From Kineosporia mesophila (GTDB taxonomy: Bacteria > Actinomycetota > Actinomycetes > Actinomycetales > Kineosporiaceae), in assembly GCF_021129235.1 (NCBI RefSeq), contig NZ_JAJOMA010000010.1:186001-250000 (forward strand): a stretch of 64,000 nt of DNA. The letters run 5' to 3'. The stretch's first letter is position 1. Each line of letters begins with the position of its first letter. The notes under the pieces are model-generated. The model saw only the letters and a program-made list of their open reading frames with translations, ran no database searches and was not told where the DNA came from. The position numbers and the translations under genes were made by a program. Below are positions 43,645 through 53,224 of this stretch, in pieces.

Positions 43645-45098
43645 GCGACCCCCGGGCCCATGAGTGGAACGGCCTGCGGGTCGTCGTCGCCGGGATCGGG
43701 ATCTCCGGTTTCGCCTGTGCGGACGCCCTGCTCGAGCGGGGCGCGCAGGTCGTCGTGGTGGATCACACCGATGCCGGCTCGCGCGGGGAGCGCGGCACCG
43801 TGCTGGGCATGCTGGGCGCGGACATCCGCCTCGGCGCCGAGCACGTCACCGCCCTGCCCGCCGTGGACGGCGAGCCCGCTCAGCTGCTGATCGTCTCGCC
43901 GGGCTGGGCCGACGACCAGCCGGTGCTCGCCGGCGCGCTCGCCGCGGGCATCCCGGTCTGGGCCGAGGCCGAGCTGGCCTGGCGCCTGCGGCCCGCCGGG
44001 AGGCCGGCCCCCTGGCTGACCGTCACCGGCACCCGGGGCAAGGCCACCACCACCACGATGCTGGCCACCATGCTGGCGGCCGACGGCAGGCGCGCGACCT
44101 CCACCGGGCAGGCGGGCACCTCGCTGCTGGAATCGGTACTGCACCCGGAGCCGTACGACGTGCTCGCCGTGCAGCTGTCGGCGTTCCAGCTGCGCTGGTC
44201 GTCCAGCGTGCAGCCGCTGGCGTCGGTGTGCCTGAACGTCGGCCCGGCCGACACCGGCAGCCTGGCCGCGCGCGGGCTGGTCTACCGCAACACCGAGATC
44301 GCCTGCGTCTACAACGTCGCCGACGAGGCCACCGAGCAGCTGGTGCGCGACGCCGAGGTGATCGAGGGCGCCCGCGCCATCGGTTTCAGCGGTGGGGTGC
44401 CCGCCGTGTCGATGCTCGGCCTGGTCGAGGACGTGCTCTGCGATCGGGCGTTCGTGCCTCAGCGGGCCACCGCGGCCGCCGAACTGGGCACGATCGACGA
44501 CGTGCGCACCGCCGGGGCCGGCGTGCTGGCCGCCCACAACGTGCTCAACGCCCTGGCCGCCGCCTCGCTGGCGCGGGCGTTCGGCGTCGTCCCGTCGGCC
44601 GTGCGCGACGGGCTGCGTCACTACTACCCGTTGCCGCACCGGCTGAACCTGCTGCAGAAGACGAACGACGTGGACTGGGTGGACGACTCGTCGGCCACCG
44701 ATGCCTACGCGGCCGCGGCCGGGCTGGCGAGTTTCGCCTCCGTGGTCTGGATCGCGGGTGGCTACGGACCGGCTCCGGACGACCTGGACGCGGTGGTCGA
44801 GAAGTACGCGGCCCGGCTGCGCGGGGTCGTGCTGCTGCCCGGCGACGGCACGTCCGCGCTGCGGGAGGCCCTCGGCCGACACGCCCCGGATGTCCCGGTC
44901 CTGGATGCCGCCGTCACCGAGACTGGGGGGATGCCTGAGATCGAGCCGGTGATGCGGTCTGCCGTCGAACGCGCCGGCGACCTCGCCCGGCCCGGCGACA
45001 CGGTGCTCTACTCACCGGTTCTCGCGGCCCGCGAGGGTGAGCCGTTCTCGGCCCGGGGCCAGGCGTTCGCCCTCGCCCTGAAAGACGTGCCGGCGTGA
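43641..45098 (+). CDS. MurD-like protein lacking catalytic residues (probable pseudoenzyme)
   Basis: 485 residues, in the murD position and of MurD length and domain order, with recognisable MurD stretches ([66 protein letters not shown]). The active-site motifs are lost: P-loop GTNGKT is GTRGKA (near 130); GNxG is GQAG; the Glu of ExSSFQL is Gln (QLSAFQL, near 178); DHLDxH is ADTGSL (near 202) and the carbamylated Lys is absent; DDSKATN is DDSSATD (near 348); SPACASxDxF is [12 protein letters not shown] (near 457). It should not ligate D-Glu. Four-base overlaps with mraY and ftsW keep it in the operon. It may be structural or regulatory. Confidence 0.85.
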   Translation: MSDPRAHEWNGLRVVVAGIGISGFACADALLERGAQVVVVDHTDAGSRGERGTVLGMLGADIRLGAEHVTALPAVDGEPAQLLIVSPGWADDQPVLAGALAAGIPVWAEAELAWRLRPAGRPAPWLTVTGTRGKATTTTMLATMLAADGRRATSTGQAGTSLLESVLHPEPYDVLAVQLSAFQLRWSSSVQPLASVCLNVGPADTGSLAARGLVYRNTEIACVYNVADEATEQLVRDAEVIEGARAIGFSGGVPAVSMLGLVEDVLCDRAFVPQRATAAAELGTIDDVRTAGAGVLAAHNVLNALAAASLARAFGVVPSAVRDGLRHYYPLPHRLNLLQKTNDVDWVDDSSATDAYAAAAGLASFASVVWIAGGYGPAPDDLDAVVEKYAARLRGVVLLPGDGTSALREALGRHAPDVPVLDAAVTETGGMPEIEPVMRSAVERAGDLARPGDTVLYSPVLAAREGEPFSARGQAFALALKDVPA

Positions 45099-46363
45099 CG
45101 GTCACCGTCGAACCGCCGCTGGTCGGCGGGGCCCGGGACGGGGACTCGCTCTCGCAGCGCGTCGCCGGGCGGCTGAACTCGCCGCTCACCTCGTACTACC
45201 TGGTGTTCGGGGCGACTGTCGCGCTGACCTGCATCGGTCTGGTGATGGTGCTGTCCAGCTCCAGCGTCGAGTCGATCGCCGACGGCGCCTCGCCGTTCAC
45301 CGAGTTCTGGCGGCAGGCGATGTTCGCCGCGATCGGGGTGCCGGCGATGCTCGTGGCCATGCGCATCCCGGTGCGCACGTGGCAGGTGCTGGGGTGGCCG
45401 CTGCTGCTCCTGTCGTTCGTGCTGCAGATGCTCACCTTCGTGCCCGGCATCGGTGTCGGCGCCAAGGGCAACCACGGCTGGATCCTCATCGCCGGTTTCA
45501 CCCTGCAGCCCGCCGAGGTCGGCAAGTTCGCCCTGATCGTCTGGGGCGCCACCGTGCTGGTGCGCAAGCGCCCGCTGATGGACCAGCCGCTGCACGCCCT
45601 GATCCCGGTGGTGCCGGGCGCCGGTGTACTGCTCCTGCTCATCCTGGGCGGGAAAGACCTGGGCACGGCGATGGTGGTCATGGCGATCATGGCCGGGCTG
45701 CTCTTCGTGGCCGGGGCCCCGCTGCGCATCTTCGCCGCGGCCTCGGGGGTACTGCTGCTGGCGGTGCTCGCGCTGGCGCAGACCGGTAACCGCCTCGACC
45801 GGATCGGCAGCTGGCTGAACGGCTGCTCCGCCACCAGCGCGGACGCCATGGGTGCCTGCTTCCAGAGCGTGCACGGCCAGTGGGCCCTGGCCTCCGGCGG
45901 GTGGTGGGGCGTGGGCCTCGGCGCCAGCCGGGAGAAGTGGGGCCTGCTGCCCGAGGCGCACAACGACTTCATCTTCGCCATCGTCGGCGAGGAGCTCGGC
46001 CTGGTCGGGACGCTGCTCGTGATCGGCCTGCTGCTGACCCTGTGTCTCGGCCTGGCCCGGATCGTGCTGCGCACCGACGACCTGTTCGTGAAAATTGCTA
46101 CTTCGGGAGTTCTGATCTGGGTGGTCACCCACTCCGTCATCAACATCGGTGGGGTCATCGGCCTGCTGCCGATCGTCGGGATGCCGCTGCCGCTGGTCTC
46201 CAGCGGCGGCACGGCGCTCATCACGATGCTCGGGGCCCTGGGCATGGTGCTCGGGTTCGCCCGGCGGGAGACCGGGGCCGCGCAGGCTCTGGCCGCCCGG
46301 GTGGGCCTGGTCCAGCGGTCGCTGGCTGTGCTCCCGGTCCGGCGTGAGGGGAGGAACCGATGA
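45095..46363 (+). CDS. ftsW: Septal peptidoglycan glycosyltransferase FtsW (SEDS)
   Basis: 422-residue SEDS polymerase with about ten membrane helices. Conserved parts: VMVLSSSSVES, GNHGWILIAGFTLQPAEVGK, GGKDLGTAMV, the catalytic Asp in EAHNDFIFAIVGEELG (near 289) and the closing GVIGLLPIVGMPLPLVSSGGTA. It works with FtsI. GTG start overlaps the murD-like stop (GTGA); stop overlaps murG (ATGA). Confidence 0.95.
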   Translation: MTVTVEPPLVGGARDGDSLSQRVAGRLNSPLTSYYLVFGATVALTCIGLVMVLSSSSVESIADGASPFTEFWRQAMFAAIGVPAMLVAMRIPVRTWQVLGWPLLLLSFVLQMLTFVPGIGVGAKGNHGWILIAGFTLQPAEVGKFALIVWGATVLVRKRPLMDQPLHALIPVVPGAGVLLLLILGGKDLGTAMVVMAIMAGLLFVAGAPLRIFAAASGVLLLAVLALAQTGNRLDRIGSWLNGCSATSADAMGACFQSVHGQWALASGGWWGVGLGASREKWGLLPEAHNDFIFAIVGEELGLVGTLLVIGLLLTLCLGLARIVLRTDDLFVKIATSGVLIWVVTHSVINIGGVIGLLPIVGMPLPLVSSGGTALITMLGALGMVLGFARRETGAAQALAARVGLVQRSLAVLPVRREGRNR

Positions 46364-47448
46364 GCCTCTCCGTCGTTCTCGCCGGTGGTGGAACCACCGG
46401 CCACATCGCCCCGCTGCTGGCCCTGGCCGACTGCCTGCGCCGCCGTGACCCGGACACCCGCATCACCGCGCTGGGCACGGCCGAGGGCCTGGAGGCCCGG
46501 CTGGTCCCGGCCGCCGGTTACGACCTCCAGCTGATGCCCCGCGTGCCGATGCCCCGGCGGCCCTCGGCCGACCTGCTCCGGTTGCCCCAGCGCCTGAAGG
46601 CGGCCATCGACGCGGCCGCCGCGGTGCTGGACGACGCGGACGTGCTGGTCGGTTTCGGTGGCTACGTGTCGTCGCCGGCCTACATCGCGGCGCGGCTGAA
46701 GAAGGTGCCGTTCGTGGTGCACGAGGCCAACGCCCGGCCCGGCCTGGCGAACAAGCTCGGCGCCCGGTTCACGCCCTACGTCGGCGTCACCTTCCCGGAC
46801 ACGCCGCTGCGCGGGGGACAGGTGATGGGACTGCCGCTGCGCACCCAGATCACCGGTCTGGACCGTCAGGAGCAGCGGGAGACCGCCCGGGTGGCCCTCG
46901 GCCTGAAGCCGAACCAGACCACGCTCTTCGTCACCGGCGGCTCGCTCGGCGCGCAGCAGCTGAACGACACGTTCGGCGCGGCGGCGCAGATGCTGACCGC
47001 CGCCGGCATCCAGGTGCTGCACACCTCGGGCCGGGACAAGACCGTTTCGTTCCCGGGGGAGCAGCCGGCCGGTTACGTCGTCACCCCGTACCTGGACCGG
47101 ATGGACCTGGCCTACGCGGCGGCCGACGCCGTGGTGTGCCGGTCCGGCGCCGGCAACGTCAGCGAGGTCACCGCCCTGGGTCTGCCCGCGGCGTACGTGC
47201 CCCTGCCGATCGGCAACGGTGAGCAGCGCCTCAACGCGGAGCCGGTGGTACGGGCGGGCGGAGGCCTGCTGATCGACAACGAAGCGTGCAACCTGCGCTG
47301 GGTCGAGACCACCCTGTTGCCCCTGCTGAGCGACCCGGGACGGCTGAGTGCCATGGGGGACGCGGCCGCCCGGTTCGGGATCCGCGACGCCGATGAGCGG
47401 CTCGCGTCGATGGTCGAGGTCGCGGCCTCACGTGGAGGAGCCCGATGA
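46360..47448 (+). CDS. murG: UDP-GlcNAc:lipid I GlcNAc transferase
   Basis: 362-residue GT28 enzyme making lipid II at the inner face of the membrane. VVLAGGGTTGHIAPLLALA is the lipid/acceptor-binding G loop, VGFGGYVSSPAYIAA and VVHEANARPGLAN follow, and the donor site reads FVTGGSLGAQQLN and CRSGAGNVSEVTALGLPAAYVPLP. ATGA overlaps with ftsW and murC. Confidence 0.95.
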   Translation: MSLSVVLAGGGTTGHIAPLLALADCLRRRDPDTRITALGTAEGLEARLVPAAGYDLQLMPRVPMPRRPSADLLRLPQRLKAAIDAAAAVLDDADVLVGFGGYVSSPAYIAARLKKVPFVVHEANARPGLANKLGARFTPYVGVTFPDTPLRGGQVMGLPLRTQITGLDRQEQRETARVALGLKPNQTTLFVTGGSLGAQQLNDTFGAAAQMLTAAGIQVLHTSGRDKTVSFPGEQPAGYVVTPYLDRMDLAYAAADAVVCRSGAGNVSEVTALGLPAAYVPLPIGNGEQRLNAEPVVRAGGGLLIDNEACNLRWVETTLLPLLSDPGRLSAMGDAAARFGIRDADERLASMVEVAASRGGAR

Positions 47449-49022
47449 GTCAGAGCCCTGAACCCCACGACCAGGTGGAAGGCGAGCCCGGCGGCTCCCC
47501 GACCCCGAGCGTGCCGACCATGGCCGGTTCCCGGGTCGGTGGCCGGCTGTCCAACGAGGCCACCGTCACCAGCGCCTCCGGCGCTCCCCTGGTGGACGAC
47601 CCGATCCTGTCCGCGCATCTGATCGGCATCGGCGGCGCCGGGATGTCGGGCATTGCCCGGCTGCTCCTCGCGCGCGGTGTCGTGGTGTCGGGCAGCGACA
47701 ACCGGGACAGCCCGGTGCTGGCGGCCCTGCGGGCCGGTGGCGCGGCTGTCTTCATCGGCCACCGCGCCGACCAGGTGCCGGCCGGGTCCACCGTGGTGAT
47801 CTCCACGGCCGTGCGCCCGGACAACCCGGAGCTGGTCGAGGCCCGGGCCCAGGACCTGCGGGTGCTGCACCGCTCCGAGGCGCTGGCCGCGCTGATGACC
47901 GGCCGCCGCCCGGTGGCGATCGCCGGTACCCACGGCAAGACCACCACCACCGGAATGACCACGGTGCTGCTGCGCGAGTGCGGGCTCGACCCGTCGTTCG
48001 CGATCGGCGGCGAGCTGACCGAGGGTGGCCAGGGTGCGCACGACGGCGCCGGCGACATCTTCGTGGCCGAGGCGGACGAGTCGGACGGCTCGTTCCTGCT
48101 CTACCGGCCCGAGGTCGCGGTCATCACCAACGTGGAGCCCGACCACCTCGACCACTACGGCAGCCAGGAGGCGGTCGAGGCCGCCTTCATCGAGTTCTGC
48201 CAGCGGGTCAAGCCCGGCGGCATGGTCGTGGTCTGCGGTGACGACGAGGGCGTGCGCCGGGTGATGGAGAGCGCTGCGGACAAGCTCGCGGTCCACGCCG
48301 TGCGGGTCTGCCGCTACGGCCTGGGCGAGGACAACGACGTGCGCCTGGTCGACATCGACGACACCCCCGACGGCGTCAGTTTCGCGATCGAGGCCCGGCC
48401 CGACGGCACCCGCATCGGCCCGGTCACCCTCCGCGTGCCCGGCGTGCACAACGCCCTGAACGCCGTCGCCGCCTGGTGCGTCGCCCGGCACTTCGGGGTC
48501 TCCGGGGCCCCCGCGCTGACGGCGGTGCGCAGCTTCGGCGGCACCCGTCGCCGGTTCGAGGACAAGGGCTCCCACGACGGTGTGCGCATCGTCGACGACT
48601 ACGCCCACCACCCGACCGAGGTGCGCGCGGTGCTGAAGGCGGCCCGCAGCGTCACCGAGGGCCGGGTGCTGGCCGTGTTCCAGCCGCACCTGTTCAGCCG
48701 TACCCGGATCTTCGCCGAGGACTTCGGCACCGCCCTGTCGCTGGCCGACGAGGTGATCGTGCTCGACGTGTACGCCGCCCGGGAGGATCCCGAGCCCGGC
48801 GTCACCGGTGAACTCGTGGCGAACGCGGTCCGGCTGCCCCCGGCGCAGGTCGCGTACCGGCCCACCGCGTCGGCCGCCGTCGACGAGGTGCTGCGACGGG
48901 CCCAGAAGGGCGACCTGGTGATGACCATCGGCGCCGGTGACGTCACCGTCCTGGGCCCGGTGATCCTGGACGCCCTGCGGGCGGGCCGCTCCGTCGGCGA
49001 CAGCGACCAGCAGCCGGCATGA
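47445..49022 (+). CDS. murC: UDP-MurNAc-L-alanine ligase
   Basis: 525-residue Mur ligase adding L-Ala to UDP-MurNAc. Motifs are complete: GIGGAGMSGIARLLL, IAGTHGKTTTTGM, VAEADESDGSFLLY, TNVEPDHLDHYGS, GVHNALNAVAA, GGTRRRFE and VDDYAHHPTEVRA. The N-terminus has an extra polar stretch of about 50 residues. It serves as an internal standard against which the losses in the MurD-like neighbour stand out. Confidence 0.95.
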   Translation: MSQSPEPHDQVEGEPGGSPTPSVPTMAGSRVGGRLSNEATVTSASGAPLVDDPILSAHLIGIGGAGMSGIARLLLARGVVVSGSDNRDSPVLAALRAGGAAVFIGHRADQVPAGSTVVISTAVRPDNPELVEARAQDLRVLHRSEALAALMTGRRPVAIAGTHGKTTTTGMTTVLLRECGLDPSFAIGGELTEGGQGAHDGAGDIFVAEADESDGSFLLYRPEVAVITNVEPDHLDHYGSQEAVEAAFIEFCQRVKPGGMVVVCGDDEGVRRVMESAADKLAVHAVRVCRYGLGEDNDVRLVDIDDTPDGVSFAIEARPDGTRIGPVTLRVPGVHNALNAVAAWCVARHFGVSGAPALTAVRSFGGTRRRFEDKGSHDGVRIVDDYAHHPTEVRAVLKAARSVTEGRVLAVFQPHLFSRTRIFAEDFGTALSLADEVIVLDVYAAREDPEPGVTGELVANAVRLPPAQVAYRPTASAAVDEVLRRAQKGDLVMTIGAGDVTVLGPVILDALRAGRSVGDSDQQPA

Positions 49023-50170
49023 CGCCGTCCTCGTCGAGCGGGCCGGGTCGTCGCCCGGCCCGGGCCCCCGCCGCCCGGAACCCGGCACCCCGGCGTAAGC
49101 CGGGCCCGTCCGCGTCCTCGGGCCAGGCGACCCCGAAACCGCCGGCGAAGACACCCAGGCCGACCCCGAAGCCGACTCCCCGCCCGGCGGCGAAGAAGCC
49201 GCCGGTGAAGAAGGTGGTGGCCCAGAAGCCGGCTGCGAAGCAACCGGTGGCCCAGAAGGTGGCCAGGAAGCCGGTGGCCAAGAAGCCGGTGGCCCGGAAG
49301 AAGCCGCCCTCGCGCACCCGCCCGGTCTCGGCGAGCCGTTCGACCGGGCTGCTGCCGCAGTACCCGCGGCCGGTGGTCTCGCAGACGTCCGCGAAGCGGT
49401 TCGCCGCGCGGGCCCGGGCGCGCCGTCGCCGTCGGCTGCTGATCGGCCTGTTCACGGTGATGGTGCTCGGTGGTGGCAGCTGGCTGGCCGTGCTCTCGCC
49501 GTGGGCGCGGGTGAACCGGGTGACCGTGTCCGGTCTGGACCGGGTGCCCGAGTCGACGGTGCGCGACACCACCGACACCGAGATCGGTCATTCCATGCTG
49601 CTCGCCCGCACCTCCGACATCACGGCGCAGCTGAGCAAGCTCCGTCTGGTGAAGCACGTCGAGGTCAGCCGGTCGTGGCCGGGCACGCTCGAGGTCGAGG
49701 TGACCGAGCGCGAGCCGGTGGCCGCCCTGCCCTCGAGCCAGGTGGCGGCCAACAGCAACCACGAAGACGCCCAGACCTCGGACACCGTGCAGATGATGCA
49801 GCTGGTGGACGACGAGGGTGTGGTCATCGAGACGGTTCCGGCCCCGGGCATCCCGGCCGGACTGCCCCGGATCGAGGTCGCGCTGGGGGAGAAGCAGAGC
49901 GTGGCCAACCTGCGCGGCACCCTGGCGGTGCTGAACGGGCTGCCCGGCAACCTGAGCTCGCGTCTGAAGGCGATCGGCACCAGCTCGCCGGACGGGATCT
50001 GGCTGCGGCTGTCGGCACCGCTCGAGGGCGCGAAACAGCGCACGGTGCTCGTGCAGTGGGGCGACTCGGAACAGGGCGCCAAGAAGGCGAAGGTTCTCAC
50101 CGCGCTGCTCCGGCAGAAGGCGAAGACCTACGACGTGCGGGCCCCGGAGATGCCTTCCACCGCGTCGTAG
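49019..50170 (+). CDS. ftsQ: Division protein FtsQ
   Basis: 383-residue bitopic protein. The first 110 residues are Lys/Pro/Ala-rich with imperfect KPVAKK and PTPKP repeats, then an Arg cluster and a membrane helix (about 140-160, LLIGLFTVMVLGGGSWLAVL). The POTRA domain follows (VNRVTVSGLDRVPESTV ... LRLVKHVEVSRSWPGTLEVEVTEREP) and the FtsQ domain to the end. It scaffolds the FtsQLB complex. ATG overlaps murC (ATGA); last gene before the ftsZ promoter. Confidence 0.9.
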   Translation: MTPSSSSGPGRRPARAPAARNPAPRRKPGPSASSGQATPKPPAKTPRPTPKPTPRPAAKKPPVKKVVAQKPAAKQPVAQKVARKPVAKKPVARKKPPSRTRPVSASRSTGLLPQYPRPVVSQTSAKRFAARARARRRRRLLIGLFTVMVLGGGSWLAVLSPWARVNRVTVSGLDRVPESTVRDTTDTEIGHSMLLARTSDITAQLSKLRLVKHVEVSRSWPGTLEVEVTEREPVAALPSSQVAANSNHEDAQTSDTVQMMQLVDDEGVVIETVPAPGIPAGLPRIEVALGEKQSVANLRGTLAVLNGLPGNLSSRLKAIGTSSPDGIWLRLSAPLEGAKQRTVLVQWGDSEQGAKKAKVLTALLRQKAKTYDVRAPEMPSTAS

Positions 50171-50259
50171 TGCCCGGCGGACCGTGGGTGACGGTCCCCA
50201 CATCGCCGCTCGATCGATCACGCTGATCGAGACGGCCGGGCGACACACCGGCGAGGTCG

Positions 50260-50288
50260 TTGAAAGGCCTCGGGTGGGCACCTACGTT
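50260..50288 (+). promoter_or_regulatory. Candidate ftsZ promoter
   Basis: TTGAAA (50260-50265) and TACGTT (50283-50288) with 17-base spacing, 86 bases before the ftsZ start. Confidence 0.5.
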
Positions 50289-50316
50289 CGCTTATCAGTA
50301 CAGGCTGACATAACTA

Positions 50317-50337
50317 TAACCCTCCAGTTGAGGGTTA
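50317..50337 (+). promoter_or_regulatory. Leader hairpin upstream of ftsZ
   Basis: TAACCCTC-CAGTT-GAGGGTTA: perfect 8-base arms, 36 bases before ftsZ, between the candidate promoter and the start codon. It could stabilise or control the ftsZ message. Confidence 0.5.
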
Positions 50338-50373
50338 GGGTCTAAGGATCCGGCGAGCGAGAGGCACCCCGAC

Positions 50374-51804
50374 GTGGCAGCTCCGCAGAACTACCTCGCG
50401 GTCATCAAGGTTGTAGGTATCGGTGGCGGCGGCGTCAACGCAGTCAACCGGATGATCGAGGTCGGACTCAAGGGCGTCGAGTTCATCGCGATCAATACCG
50501 ATGCTCAGGCGCTGCTGATGAGCGACGCCGACGTCAAACTCGACGTCGGCCGTGAGCTCACGCGCGGCCTGGGGGCCGGCGCCGATCCGGAGGTCGGCCG
50601 CAAGGCCGCCGAGGACCACGCCGAAGAGATCGAAGAAGTGATCAAGGGCGCCGACATGGTCTTCGTGACCGCCGGTGAGGGTGGTGGCACCGGTACCGGT
50701 GGCGCCCCCGTGGTCGCCCGGATCGCCCGTTCCCTCGGCGCCCTGACCATCGGTGTCGTGACGCGCCCCTTCACCTTCGAGGGCCGGCGTCGATCGACGC
50801 AGGCCGACTCGGGCATCACCTCGCTGCGCGAGGAGGTGGACACCCTCATCACCATCCCGAACGACCGGCTGCTGTCGATCAGCGATCGCCACGTCAGCGT
50901 GCTCGACGCCTTCCGGTCGGCCGACCAGGTGCTCCTCTCCGGTGTGCAGGGCATCACCGACCTGATCACCACGCCGGGCCTGATCAACCTCGACTTCGCC
51001 GACGTGAAGTCGGTGATGCAGGGCGCCGGCAGCGCGCTGATGGGTATCGGCTCGGCCCGTGGTGAGGACCGCGCCATCCAGGCCGCCGAGACCGCGATCT
51101 CCTCGCCGCTGCTCGAGGCCAGCGTCGACGGCGCCCACGGTGTGCTGCTCTCCATCCAGGGTGGTTCCGACCTGGGTCTCTTCGAGATCAATGAGGCCGC
51201 CCGGCTGGTGCAGGAGGCCGCGCACCCGGAGGCCAACATCATCTTCGGTGCGGTCATCGACGACGCCCTCGGCGACGAGGTGCGGGTCACGGTGATCGCG
51301 GCCGGCTTCGACGGGGGTACGCCGACGAAGCGACGGGACGAGAACGCGCTGGGCCAGGTCAGCGGGCGGCAACAGCTACCGTCGTCCGCGCAGTCGGGTC
51401 AGTCCGGTTCCGGGGGCCAGGCGAACCAGGCCGGCCAGCAGCGTCCTGCCCACGCGCAGCCGCAGTCGGCCTCGGCGATCCAGTTCAACCCGAGCCCGCC
51501 GCCGGGCCAGCCCGGTCTGCACGGTCAGCACCCGACCGGCCAGATCCCGCAGGTGCCGCAGCAGCAGCCGGTGCCCGTGCAGATCGGTGGCCAGCAGAAC
51601 ACCAACGGTTACGCGCCGGCCAACGGTTACACCCAGCCGACCCCGCTCAACCCGCCGGAGCCGGAGTTCGAGGCCCAGACCGGTGAGCAGCCGACCCAGC
51701 CCGAGCCGCCCCGGGTCATCGAGGTGACGGACGCGCGTCCGCGCACCCCGCGTCCGATCGTTCTGGACGACGACGACCTCGACGTGCCCGACTTCCTCAA
51801 GTAA
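50374..51804 (+). CDS. ftsZ: Cell division GTPase FtsZ
   Basis: 476-residue tubulin homologue forming the Z ring. [17 protein letters not shown] binds nucleotide, the tubulin signature is [16 protein letters not shown], and the T7 synergy loop is [14 protein letters not shown] Gln/Pro-rich linker of about 140 residues leads to the C-terminal peptide [13 protein letters not shown], which binds SepF and FtsW in actinobacteria. GTG start with GAGAGG upstream; own promoter likely. Confidence 0.97.
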   Translation: MAAPQNYLAVIKVVGIGGGGVNAVNRMIEVGLKGVEFIAINTDAQALLMSDADVKLDVGRELTRGLGAGADPEVGRKAAEDHAEEIEEVIKGADMVFVTAGEGGGTGTGGAPVVARIARSLGALTIGVVTRPFTFEGRRRSTQADSGITSLREEVDTLITIPNDRLLSISDRHVSVLDAFRSADQVLLSGVQGITDLITTPGLINLDFADVKSVMQGAGSALMGIGSARGEDRAIQAAETAISSPLLEASVDGAHGVLLSIQGGSDLGLFEINEAARLVQEAAHPEANIIFGAVIDDALGDEVRVTVIAAGFDGGTPTKRRDENALGQVSGRQQLPSSAQSGQSGSGGQANQAGQQRPAHAQPQSASAIQFNPSPPPGQPGLHGQHPTGQIPQVPQQQPVPVQIGGQQNTNGYAPANGYTQPTPLNPPEPEFEAQTGEQPTQPEPPRVIEVTDARPRTPRPIVLDDDDLDVPDFLK

Positions 51805-51829
51805 CGTCACCCCTCCTTTCTAAGGAGAC

Positions 51830-52525
51830 GTGGTGGAACGGCAGGAAGAACTGGCGATCGGCCTGGAATCGGTCCGGTCGCAGGTGGCGAAGGCGTGTAC
51901 GGAGGCCGGGCGGGACCCGGCGGGGGCAACGCTCGTCGTCGTCACCAAGACCTACCCGGCCAGTGACATCAGATTGCTGGCCGGGCTGGGCGTCCGCGAG
52001 GTCGGCGAGAGCCGTGACCAGGAAGCGTCCCCCAAGGTCGAGGAGTCCGCCGACCTGAATCTGGACTGGCATTTCATCGGCCGCCTGCAGAGCAACAAGG
52101 CCAGGCACGTCGCCCGCTATGCACACTCCGTACACTCCGTCGACCGCCCGGGCCTGATTTCCGGCCTGCAGCGCGGTGCGGCCGAGGCCGGGCGCACGGT
52201 GCGCTGCTTCCTCCAGATCAGCCTCGACGGTGACTCCTCCCGTGGCGGGGCCCTTGCACAAGACGTCCCGGCCCTCGCCGATGCCGTCGCGGCGTCGGAG
52301 AACCTGCAGCTCGCGGGCCTGATGGCGGTGTCCCCTGTGACCTGGGACCCAAATCGCGCTTTTTCAGATCTTTTGGACGCCTCCGCGCATCTAAGAGAGC
52401 AACACCCCGAAGCAATTGACATCTCGGGTGGCATGAGCGGCGATTTCATGCAAGCTCTGCGTCACGGAGCAACTCACCTGCGTGTCGGAAGCGCGGTCCT
52501 CGGCCAGAGGCCGCCGCTCGGGTAG
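51830..52525 (+). CDS. YggS family PLP homeostasis protein
   Basis: 231-residue alanine-racemase-fold protein binding PLP on Lys in LVVVTKTYPASDIRLL; WHFIGRLQSNKAR and ISGGMSGDFMQAL are family hallmarks. It maintains free PLP rather than racemising amino acids. GGAG stands before two adjacent GTG codons at 51830 and 51833. It follows ftsZ by 25 bases; the pgeF/yfiH gene usually found between them is missing. Confidence 0.92.
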   Translation: MVERQEELAIGLESVRSQVAKACTEAGRDPAGATLVVVTKTYPASDIRLLAGLGVREVGESRDQEASPKVEESADLNLDWHFIGRLQSNKARHVARYAHSVHSVDRPGLISGLQRGAAEAGRTVRCFLQISLDGDSSRGGALAQDVPALADAVAASENLQLAGLMAVSPVTWDPNRAFSDLLDASAHLREQHPEAIDISGGMSGDFMQALRHGATHLRVGSAVLGQRPPLG

Positions 52526-52561
52526 CTTCGTCGCAGGGTGAGCGAACATGCGGAGGTTTCG

Positions 52562-53059
52562 ATGAGCGGCGCACTGCGCAAGACCATGGTGTACCTGGGC
52601 CTTGCCGAGGACGACGACCGCTACTCGGCGTACGACGAGTACGAGGACGAGGACTTCGATCCGGTCGTGGACGACGAAGAAGAACGTGAAGAGCCCCGCC
52701 GGGCGGCGGTCACGCCGATCGGCCGCGCTCAGGGTCAGGGGCAGATGGCCCGGGTGGTTGCCCACCCGTCCGCCGAGATCCACCGGATCACGACGATTCA
52801 TCCCCGGACCTACAACGAGGCCAAGACCATCGGCGAGAGCTTCCGCTCGGGTACGCCGGTGATCATGAACCTGACGGACATGGACGACTCGGACGCCAAG
52901 CGTCTCGTCGACTTCTCCGCCGGGCTCGTTTTCGGTCTGCACGGCTCGATCGAGAAGGTGACGGGCAAGGTCTTCCTGCTCTCGCCGGCCAACGTCGAGG
53001 TGGCGACTCCGGAGAAGACCCGGGCTCCCGATCGCGCGGCCTTCTTCAACCAGTCCTGA
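52562..53059 (+). CDS. sepF: Z-ring anchoring protein SepF
   Basis: 165-residue FtsZ partner. [19 protein letters not shown] is the membrane-binding amphipathic start, then an acidic linker and the SepF core ([51 protein letters not shown]). The ATG at 52562 is chosen because GGAGG stands five bases upstream and the family start coincides; a GTG 24 bases earlier is less likely. Confidence 0.95.
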   Translation: MSGALRKTMVYLGLAEDDDRYSAYDEYEDEDFDPVVDDEEEREEPRRAAVTPIGRAQGQGQMARVVAHPSAEIHRITTIHPRTYNEAKTIGESFRSGTPVIMNLTDMDDSDAKRLVDFSAGLVFGLHGSIEKVTGKVFLLSPANVEVATPEKTRAPDRAAFFNQS

Positions 53060-53167
53060 CGGTCTGAGAAGGCCCGCGTCAGCGGGTCCGATCTGCACTC
53101 CCGTCGCACCATGTGCGGACGGCTCTATTTTGCATGCCCACGATCTGCTCGCGGGCATGACCATGCA

Positions 53168-53192
53168 CCGGGCAGCGCTGAGCGCTGCCCGG
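53168..53192 (+). terminator. Strong hairpin downstream of sepF
   Basis: CCGGGCAGCGCT, one base, and its exact complement (12-base arms, 53168-53179 and 53181-53192). Probably ends the dcw transcript. Confidence 0.6.
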
Positions 53193-53201
53193 AAGGGCAG
53201 A

Positions 53202-53224
53202 GTTCACCGGCCCGGCCGGTGAAC
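53202..53224 (+). terminator. Second tandem hairpin downstream of sepF
   Basis: GTTCACCGGCC, one base, and its exact complement (11-base arms). Tandem with the preceding hairpin, ten bases apart. Confidence 0.55.

Noticed and set aside
47112-49154. 680-codon minus-strand open frame
   Set aside because: Opposite murG and murC; shadow composition.
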